From Ruminococcaceae bacterium UBA1244 (lineage in GTDB: Bacteria > Bacillota > Clostridia > Oscillospirales > Acutalibacteraceae), in the NCBI GenBank assembly GCA_002308635.1, contig DBWG01000159.1, positions 1-28,103 of the forward strand: a DNA stretch of 28,103 nt, in the 5' to 3' direction. The notes beneath the pieces were generated by a model. It was given only the letters and a program-made list of their open reading frames with translations, made no database searches and was not told the origin of the DNA. The stretch's first letter is position 1. Each line of letters begins with the position of its first letter. A program made the translations under genes and the position numbers. This document shows positions 22,735 to 28,103 of this stretch, one piece after another.

Positions 22735-23550
22735 ATGCCAAGAAAGATAAAGAAAAAACCGGAAGTAAAGGAAAGCAAACAGGGATTGATTATCATGTCG
22801 GTGACCGGCGGTATACTTGCAGTGATATTCATTATCCTGCTTATACTCGGCATCAGCCAGTGTACCAGTTCATCAGACGATGACAGCGAAACATCAAAAA
22901 TTGAACAGCCGTCTGCTGCCGAGATATCAACGGCACCGGAAGAAAGCTCATCTCAGACTCAGGTATCTCAGGAAAGCTCCTCACAGGCTGTTGAGATACC
23001 CGACTTCCTCAAGGATGTTGTTATCGACGAGACAAAGGACTATTATGCAGATATCGACATCAAGGACTACGGAAAAATATCTGTAAAGTTAGACTATAAT
23101 GCCGCACCGATAACGGCAAGAAACTTTATCTATCTTACAGAGTCGGGCTTCTATAACGGACTTACATTCCATAGAATAATGCAGGGCTTTATGATGCAGG
23201 GCGGCGACCCGAACCACAACGGTACAGGCGGTCCGGAGCATACCATCTACGGAGAGTTCTCGGAAAACGGCTTCAATAACCCGCTGTCACACACAAAGGG
23301 CGCTATCTCTATGGGAAGAACAGCATACGATATGAACAGTGCAGGCTCACAGTTCTTTATCTGTGACACGGACGAAAAAGCAGGAGTGCTTGACGGCAGA
23401 TATGCCTGCTTCGGCTATGTAACAAGCGGAATAGAGATCGTTGAAAAGATAACCGCTGATGCAAAGCCAACCGACAACAACGGTACGATCCCCTATGAAC
23501 AGCAGCCTGTCATCACTTCTCTGACTATCCGTACCGAACCGAAAGCATAA
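22735..23550 (+). CDS. Membrane-anchored cyclophilin-type peptidyl-prolyl isomerase
   Basis: 271 residues; AAAGGAAAG precedes the ATG. A basic N-terminus (1-16) and one transmembrane segment (about 18-41) are followed by a Ser/Glu-rich linker (44-88). Cys43 is not in a canonical lipobox, so a simple membrane anchor is more likely than lipidation. The cyclophilin domain (about 103-268) shows FHRIMQGFMMQGGD (145-158, catalytic Arg147), GSQFFI (204-209) and LDGRYACFG (219-227). It should assist folding of secreted proteins outside the membrane. The DUF1295 gene follows 23 bp downstream and is probably co-transcribed. Confidence 0.94.
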   Translation: MPRKIKKKPEVKESKQGLIIMSVTGGILAVIFIILLILGISQCTSSSDDDSETSKIEQPSAAEISTAPEESSSQTQVSQESSSQAVEIPDFLKDVVIDETKDYYADIDIKDYGKISVKLDYNAAPITARNFIYLTESGFYNGLTFHRIMQGFMMQGGDPNHNGTGGPEHTIYGEFSENGFNNPLSHTKGAISMGRTAYDMNSAGSQFFICDTDEKAGVLDGRYACFGYVTSGIEIVEKITADAKPTDNNGTIPYEQQPVITSLTIRTEPKA

Positions 23551-23573
23551 AAACAGTATGGGAGGCAAACATT

Positions 23574-24368
23574 GTGACAGTAATGTTGATAATGCTTGCT
23601 GTGGCTCTTGCCGTCAGCAGTATCGGATTTAAAAAATATGTATGGTTTATCTCCATAGGATACGGCTTTTCAGTGACGGCAATCGCAGCAGCGTGTATCA
23701 TTATCTATGCACGTACAATGACTCTTGCGGAGATACTCACGGCAGTGCTTTTGGCAGTCTACGGCGCAAGGCTCGGAGGATATCTGATGTTCAGGGAGCT
23801 GAAAGCAAAAAGCTATAACGAGAAGATGAAAAAAGAGATAAAATCCGGCAAGGGCATGAATATCGGAGTGAAGTGTGCTATATGGGTAACTGCGGCACTG
23901 CTTTATGTCTGCCAGACAAGTCCGGTCGTATTCAGGGCTATGAACGGTACGGGCACAGACGTTGTTTTTATTGTCGGAAGCTCCATCAGTGCATTGGGAC
24001 TTATTGTCGAGACGATAGCTGACTATCAGAAATCCGCCGCAAAGAAAAAGAATCCCAAGCGCTTTGTAGACACCGGTCTATACCGGATAGTGAGGTGTCC
24101 GAACTATTTCGGAGAGATACTTCTCTGGACAGGTATTTTTGTCGGAGGCACGACTGCCTGCTGTACCGTATGGCAGTGGATAATTGCCGTGCTGGGATAT
24201 CTCGGGATAATATATGTCATGTTCAGCGGTGCCCGCCGCCTTGAGGAGCGCCAGAACCGCACCTACGGCGATGACCCTGAGTATCAGAAATACTACAAAA
24301 AGACACCGATAATGATACCGCTCATACCGCTCTACAGTGTTGTAAAGCATAAGTGGCTTGTCGGCTGA
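23574..24368 (+). CDS. DUF1295 / steroid 5-alpha-reductase-like membrane protein
   Basis: 264 residues starting with GTG; GGGAGG lies 8 bases upstream. It has about six hydrophobic segments (2-18, 24-46, 53-72, 98-114, 129-148, 183-216). The C-terminal signature GLYRIVRCPNYFGEILLW (168-185) and ARRLEERQ (220-227) are typical of DUF1295 proteins, which share the fold of isoprenylcysteine methyltransferases and steroid 5-alpha reductases. The reaction in bacteria is not established; NAD(P)H-dependent lipid reduction or methyl transfer are both thinkable. It sits behind the cyclophilin gene and ends at a strong terminator. Confidence 0.88.
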   Translation: MTVMLIMLAVALAVSSIGFKKYVWFISIGYGFSVTAIAAACIIIYARTMTLAEILTAVLLAVYGARLGGYLMFRELKAKSYNEKMKKEIKSGKGMNIGVKCAIWVTAALLYVCQTSPVVFRAMNGTGTDVVFIVGSSISALGLIVETIADYQKSAAKKKNPKRFVDTGLYRIVRCPNYFGEILLWTGIFVGGTTACCTVWQWIIAVLGYLGIIYVMFSGARRLEERQNRTYGDDPEYQKYYKKTPIMIPLIPLYSVVKHKWLVG

Positions 24369-24379
24369 CATGAGTAAAG

Positions 24380-24411
24380 AAGGACTGTTACGTGAGGTGC
24401 AGTCCTTTTTT
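24380..24411 (+). terminator. Terminator of cyclophilin-DUF1295 unit
   Basis: Stem AAGGACTG / CAGTCCTT (24380-24387, 24400-24407) and T-run to 24411. Confidence 0.9.
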
Positions 24412-24415
24412 GCTG

Positions 24416-24444
24416 TTGACGAATATTACCGGGTGAAGTATAAT
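24416..24444 (+). promoter_or_regulatory. Promoter of zinc-ribbon LRR gene
   Basis: -35 TTGACG (24416-24421), 17-bp spacer, -10 TATAAT (24439-24444), starting 5 bp after the preceding terminator. Confidence 0.8.
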
Positions 24445-24476
24445 AGTGACACAAAATTCTGAAAGAAGGAAATATT

Positions 24477-25679
24477 ATGGTCAAATGTAGGCAATGCGGA
24501 AACGACTTTGATGAACGGTACGGTATCTGCCCGAAGTGCGGGTGGGTCTATGTTCCTGAGGTTAATCAATACCGTGCAGAGATGCCTGCCGCAAAGAAAA
24601 ATTCCAAAGCGAAGCTGTTTGTTATCATCGGAATTATTGCGGCGGTAGTTATTGTAGGTATAATAGTCGGGATAATTGTTGCCGCATCAAACAGCGGCGG
24701 CAAGTCCAATAAGGGCGGTTCAGATATTTTTTCGTCTTTGAAAAGCAATACGGAGGAATCCAGCAGAGAGGAATCGAGCAGGGAAGAACCAAGCAAAGAG
24801 GAATCTGTTTCCGCTGATATCGTTGACAGCGGTACTTGCGGCGATAACGTAACATGGGAGCTTGATGAAAACGGTCTTCTTGTCATCAGCGGAAGAGGGG
24901 ATATGAAGGATTATTCATATACGAATGACGCTCCTTGGAGCAATAAAATCCGCAGCATAAAAACCGTTGTCATCCAGGAAGGCGTGACGAGTATCGGGGA
25001 TATCTCATTCAGCGGCTGCGAGAGAATGACAAGCATAACTATTCCGGACAGCGTGACAGGCATCGGGTATGGTGTGTTCTACAAGTGCAGCAGTCTTGAA
25101 GAAATAACGATACCTGACGGAGTTGAGAGCATTGGAAAATCTTCATTCTCCGGCTGCACGAGTCTCAAAAGTATAAATATTCCGGACGGCGTTACAAGCA
25201 TTGGAGATGAAGCTTTCCGTGACTGCAGGAGTCTTACAGACATAACGCTCCCTGACAGTGTGACTAAAATCGGAAGCAGCGCATTCAGCGGCTGCACAGA
25301 TCTTGCAAGCATAAATATCCCGGACGGCGTGACAGAAATTGAAAGCAGTTTGTTCAACGGCTGCGGCAGTCTTACGGGCATAAATATTCCGGACGGAGTT
25401 ACCAAAGTCGGAGGCAGTGCGTTCAGCGGCTGCAAGAGCCTTAAAGGTGTTATAAATATTCCCGACGGCGCAGCAGAGATCGGGGAATATGCGTTCAAAG
25501 ACTGCGGGAACATTACAAGCGTGACCATCCCATACAGTGTTGCAAAAATGGGAGCTGACGTGTTCGGCGGCTGGACATCCTCACAGACTATCTTCGTAAA
25601 AGGCAGAAGCGGATCAGCCACACGCTGGAATGTTATGTGGAACAGAAAATGCGGCGCAAAAGTAGTATGGAACGCCTGA
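24477..25679 (+). CDS. Zinc-ribbon, single-TM, BspA-type leucine-rich repeat protein
   Basis: 400 residues; GAAGGA precedes the ATG. An N-terminal zinc ribbon (Cys4, Cys7, Cys18, Cys21) is followed by one transmembrane helix (about 47-70), a Glu/Ser-rich EESSREES-type linker (86-112), a short beta segment (116-162), and about nine LRR_5 repeats of 23 residues (164-372, consensus NIPDGVTSIGxxAFxGCxSLxxI). By the position of the TM, the zinc ribbon should be cytoplasmic and the repeats outside. BspA-type repeats mediate adhesion or protein contacts in other bacteria. A terminator follows. The function of the zinc ribbon is unknown. Confidence 0.9.
   Translation: MVKCRQCGNDFDERYGICPKCGWVYVPEVNQYRAEMPAAKKNSKAKLFVIIGIIAAVVIVGIIVGIIVAASNSGGKSNKGGSDIFSSLKSNTEESSREESSREEPSKEESVSADIVDSGTCGDNVTWELDENGLLVISGRGDMKDYSYTNDAPWSNKIRSIKTVVIQEGVTSIGDISFSGCERMTSITIPDSVTGIGYGVFYKCSSLEEITIPDGVESIGKSSFSGCTSLKSINIPDGVTSIGDEAFRDCRSLTDITLPDSVTKIGSSAFSGCTDLASINIPDGVTEIESSLFNGCGSLTGINIPDGVTKVGGSAFSGCKSLKGVINIPDGAAEIGEYAFKDCGNITSVTIPYSVAKMGADVFGGWTSSQTIFVKGRSGSATRWNVMWNRKCGAKVVWNA
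24966..25592 (+). repeat. About nine 69-bp repeats encoding LRR_5 units
   Basis: Each unit encodes 23 residues with conserved IPDGVT, IG, AF and GC positions. The seventh unit has one extra residue (KGVINIPDG). They are divergent at DNA level, so an old array. Confidence 0.9.
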
Positions 25680-25701
25680 CAGCCAAATAAAACAAAATAT
25701 G

Positions 25702-25739
25702 AAAAAAGCTCCGGAAACTTAAATCTCCGGAGTTTTTTT
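25702..25739. terminator. Bidirectional terminator after LRR gene
   Basis: Stem CTCCGGA / TCCGGAG (25709-25715, 25726-25732) with an A-run before and seven T after. The stop codon of the minus-strand remnant lies in the T-run. Confidence 0.88.
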
Positions 25740-26121
25740 ACTTGTTCATAATATCAAGCAGATGCTGATAACTGTCAACTTTCTCGTATGCTACTTCTGT
25801 GCCTGATAATTATGATGTATTCAATGGTGACACTTGGAAAGGGCAGTGATTTCAAATACTTTTGAAATATTTCAGTTTTTTGTTCCTGAAAAGGTTCAGC
25901 AGAGTAATAAAAACCACATTTCTTACATTCAAGCTTTGGGACGTTTTTAAGAATGATTTCTTTATCTCCGCATTTGCCTATGACCGTTTCCGAAAGATGC
26001 GGTATTTTAATAGAGAATGCCGGGCTTTCCGTCACGAATAGCTTTTGGCTGTTCGATTTTCAGTCCTTCTAAAAGCCAGCGTGTCTGCTGGACTTGTTCA
26101 GACTATTTAAGATTTTCTCAT
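25738..26121 (-). pseudogene. Decayed YgiT-type zinc-finger gene remnant
   Basis: Three minus-strand fragments in different frames read as one protein. Fragment 1 (about 26104-26016): SEQVQQTRWLLEGLKIEQPK then AIRDGKP. Fragment 2 (26023-25811): AFSIKIPHLSETVIGKCGDK, then a VPKLECKKCGFYY segment with a CxxCG zinc knuckle typical of YgiT-type proteins. Fragment 3 (25809-25738): LSGTEVAYEKVDSYQHLLDI then MNK and stop. An in-frame TAG precedes fragment 1, and one-base shifts join the pieces. The only long open frame left is 86 codons. YgiT-like proteins often act as antitoxins; no toxin gene is visible here. The link of the three pieces is my reading, not tested. Confidence 0.55.
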
Positions 26122-26131
26122 TTAGTCTGAA
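26097..26131. repeat. 9-bp inverted repeat upstream of zinc-finger remnant
   Basis: TTCAGACTA (26097-26105) and TAGTCTGAA (26123-26131) are perfect inverted copies around 17 bp, covering the presumed start of the decayed gene. They could be an old operator or a hairpin. The stretch from here to the terminator at 26226 holds nothing else recognisable except a minus-strand TATAAT at 26148-26153. Confidence 0.55.
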
Positions 26132-26225
26132 TATCTACTTGGAGTTTATTATACTTTTTCGGAATTTGGAGAGAAAGACGATGGGGGTTTGATGCTTACG
26201 TTACAACAAAATATCGTACAGACAG

Positions 26226-26260
26226 AAAAAAGCTCCCCGTTTTATCGGAGAGCTTTTTTT
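26226..26260. terminator. Bidirectional terminator downstream of broken secreted-protein gene
   Basis: Stem AGCTCcCCG / CGGaGAGCT (26231-26239, 26246-26254) with one mismatch, an A-run before and a T-run after. It lies about 50 bp past the minus-strand gene end. Confidence 0.85.
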
Positions 26261-26308
26261 GCAAAATAAATATTATTAAAAGGAGTAAAAAACTGACTTG
26301 TTATCCTG

Positions 26309-27628
26309 TTAAAGCAAATATGTAAAGAATTTTTTAGCGGCGAGGTTGTACCAATATACAGCCACTGCAAGTTCCTTGTCCGTCTGTGACATTGAGCTTG
26401 ATAAAAGAACAGTCTTTGAGTAGTCAAGAACGGTATACTTCATGGTCTTTTCGCCTATGGTGAGTACAACAGGCTGATCCAGCATATCTGCGGGAATGTC
26501 AGTAAATTCAAAATAGATAAGTAAGTCTTTGTCGTTGGCTTCAGCCGTTTTCGGCTCAAGCTTCCATTCATAGTCAAATGTGACGCTGTCATTGACGGCA
26601 TCGAACTTTGTATAGTTTGTGACCTTGAAGTAATGTCTGACGGATGTTTCCGAGAGATATACAACAGTAGTGCCGTAGTATTTCAGTCCGTACTGTGAAA
26701 GATCGATCTTCTTGAAATCGTCCTTGTCTGAGGGGATATCCTTTGCATCGACATACTGCATTGTGTAGTCAATGCCGTAATTTGCAAGGTTGTCAGTGTT
26801 GACGCTGAACTTGATCTGAGCCTTTGCACCGTAGTCGAGCATTGTCTTGACAAGTTCCGCAAGGTTTTCGTAGGACTGATATCCTGTTTCGTCGTAGCTG
26901 TTCATATAATCTTCGGAGAGAATAACGTCTGCATATTCTTTTACGGAATAAACGTCAGTTTGTTCAATTTCACCATCGTTTATGCTGATGACTGCGGTAA
27001 TATCACAGGTCATTTCCGAAGCCGCAACATAGCAGGTCGCTTTGTAGAATCCTGTATTGTTGTCAAGCTCAAGTTCAGCATATTCAGGATCGTTTTCATT
27101 CCACGTAAATGAAACCGCTGCGTTATCGGCTTCTTTTTCGGTGAGAGCAAAATAGAAGTTTACGCCGATATTGCCGTCGAGAGTGAGTGAGTGGCCTGCA
27201 ATAATGTCAGCATGTTCTTCTATAGGAACATAATAAACTATGTCTCCGTCATCTTCCATATATTCCTTGATATCATCTAAAGAATAAGAATCATCAGAAC
27301 GCAAATCATAGTCATCGTCTATATAGAAGTATTTCAGATCATCACTGTCGTTTGTTTTATACAATACCCATAAATAATTTTCATCGATATTTGCTTCTTG
27401 AAGTTCCGCTTTGAGGGCATCTAAATGAGCATTTACCCATGCTTCAGCTTCCTCAGCCGTACAATTGCCTATGTTGTCAAGCTCGTCTGCGCTTTGAGCT
27501 TTGACAAAGAGTTCTGTGGTTGTTGTTTAGGGATCTGCGCTTACCGCAAGCGGCATAGCAATAAAAATACCGAAAACCAACATGACCGACAATATGATAC
27601 TTATCGGCCTGTTTGCTTTTTTTATCAT
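26309..27628 (-). pseudogene. Secreted protein gene with in-frame TAA after the signal peptide
   Basis: Read from ATG 27628 (AAAGGATG about 9 bases upstream) the frame encodes a signal peptide, MIKKANRPISIILSV and on to LAVSADP, then a TAA at 27527-27529. The same frame then stays open for 405 more codons to the stop at 26309. The downstream part continues as a normal mature protein: TTTTELFVKAQSADELDNIG and on, an acidic stretch, then a repeated-type domain GHSLTLDGNIGVNFYF with YSVKEYADVILSE and LVKTMLDYGAKAQ. I recognise this domain pattern from large secreted proteins of ruminococci, but know no function for it. A single nonsense mutation explains the break; readthrough or reinitiation at an internal TTG is possible but would lose the signal. 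Confidence 0.8.
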
Positions 27629-27662
27629 AAAATTTCATCCTTTTATTATTTGAAAAAAATAT

Positions 27663-27742
27663 ATAAATATTGTCCAGCTGAATGTTCGCTGACCATATAC
27701 CGTGAGGTATCGAACATTTTCTCAGATAGGACAAATATTTAT
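27663..27742 (-). ncRNA. Structured 80-nt leader element (unclassified)
   Basis: In the 5' leader of the broken gene, three nested stems can form: an outer stem of 13 bp with one bulge (27663-27675 with 27729-27742), a middle perfect 8-bp stem AATGTTCG / CGAACATT (27681-27688, 27711-27718), and an inner ATACC / GGTAT (27697-27701, 27706-27710) with a 4-nt loop. It matches no riboswitch class I can name. It ends about 35 nt before the start codon. Confidence 0.5.
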
Positions 27743-27786
27743 CAGTAATAAAGGTGTTTCTCTAATGCAGTACAATTATTGGTATT

Positions 27787-27815
27787 ATTATATTACACTT
27801 TCCGGAAATATTCAA
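27787..27815 (-). promoter_or_regulatory. Promoter of broken secreted-protein gene
   Basis: Minus strand: -35 TTGAAT (27810-27815), 17-bp spacer containing the palindrome TTTCCGGAAA (27799-27808), -10 TATAAT (27787-27792). The leader is about 150 nt. Confidence 0.7.
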
Positions 27816-27839
27816 TATTTTTCTGGCATATATTGACTT

Positions 27840-28103
27840 TTAAATCCCATTCATAGTACGAAAAAGATATTTCTTATGGCGGGGCGCAGTATCTGAACTC
27901 CTGCAAAAACAAAGCGGCCGCACGGAACGGCTATGCGAATCGTCCCGTGCGGTCACTCACTGCAAACAGAGTATGAAAAAGATATTTTTTGTCAACCACT
28001 GTTGGCTTCGAACTCGTGCAATTATATTCCGCTTTGGCGGCTTGCCGGCAAGGCTTACCATTATTTTTAATTTTTCAGTCTTAGAGCCTGTTCAGTATCT
28101 TCT
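27840..28103. other. Gene-free end region with diverged direct repeats and hairpins
   Basis: No gene was supported. A 21-bp direct repeat (27855-27875 and 27970-27990, AGTAYGAAAAAGATATTTYTT, two differences) brackets a GC-rich hairpin CCGCACGGAACG / CGTCCCGTGCGG (27918-27929, 27941-27952, one mismatch). Each repeat is linked to a TYGAACTCSTGCAA-like motif (near 27893 and 28009). A perfect 12-bp palindrome CTTGCCGGCAAG lies at 28041-28052, next to CCGC-TTTG-GCGG (28029-28040). Confidence 0.55.

Noticed and set aside
22855..22863. Lipobox at Cys43 of the cyclophilin
   Set aside because: ISQC has Gln at -1 and does not match the lipobox; a plain TM anchor is more likely.
24966..25592. Possible CRISPR-like array of 69-bp units
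   Set aside because: Divergent coding repeats of an LRR protein, no unique spacers.
27477..27734. 85-codon minus frame starting MSYLRKCSIP across the structured leader
   Set aside because: Overlaps the leader hairpin and the signal peptide of the adjacent gene in another frame; no ribosome site.
27876..27905. tRNA-like 3' end on the minus strand (GAGTTCAGATACTGCGCCCCGCCA)
   Set aside because: The T-arm does not fold canonically, and no acceptor, D or anticodon arms were found upstream.

Overview
The window looks like chromosome of an anaerobic Firmicute of the class Clostridia, most likely a Ruminococcus-type member of the Oscillospiraceae. This is inferred from moderate GC, strong AGGAGG-type ribosome sites, extended -10 promoters (TGnTATAAT), a Phe T-box ahead of pheST, an IreB-family gene, BspA-type leucine-rich repeats, CBM26-type starch binding and many Ser/Glu-rich lipoproteins. 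No rRNA, tRNA, CRISPR array, intact insertion sequence or phage gene is recognisable.

Layout. (1) 1-4.5 kb: a 5'-truncated lipoprotein with a von Willebrand A domain; radC (minus); then three small lipoproteins that look like diverged tandem paralogs, the third carrying a 13 x SEDED acidic repeat. (2) 4.6-5.3 kb: an IreB-family regulator and an unknown 101-residue partner. (3) 5.3-9.2 kb (minus): a three-gene galactofuranose glycan operon (DUF4422 protein, UDP-galactopyranose mutase, GlfT2-like transferase) whose promoter is followed by a perfect cre-like box. (4) 9.2-13.3 kb (minus): pheST behind a T-box leader, and acylphosphatase. (5) 13.5-16.8 kb: a large secreted calcineurin-like phosphoesterase joined to a CBM26-type starch-binding module and three beta repeats. 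(6) 16.9-18.6 kb (minus): plsC plus a diacylglycerol-kinase-family lipid kinase. (7) 18.6-20.2 kb: a compact operon of an HPr-kinase-like protein, a PqqD-type RiPP recognition element and an S24/S26 peptidase. (8) 20.2-22.7 kb: glgB divergent from a TetR regulator, with an 8-6-8 palindrome filling the tetR promoter spacer. (9) 22.7-25.7 kb: membrane-anchored cyclophilin, a DUF1295 membrane protein, and a zinc-ribbon/TM/LRR protein. (10) 25.7-28.1 kb: a decayed YgiT-like zinc-finger gene, a secreted-protein gene broken by a single in-frame TAA just after its signal peptide, an 80-nt foldable leader, and a terminal gene-free stretch with a diverged direct repeat around a GC-rich hairpin.

How the parts relate. 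The starch-binding phosphoesterase and glgB both touch alpha-glucan metabolism, but they are not co-transcribed. The galactofuranose operon makes and uses UDP-Galf for a surface glycan. The plsC/lipid-kinase pair belongs to membrane lipid metabolism. The kinase-PqqD-peptidase operon is the best candidate for an undescribed system: its parts resemble the tailoring genes of phosphorylated lasso peptides, but no precursor, cyclase or exporter is visible nearby. Convergent genes are separated by strong, mostly bidirectional terminators.
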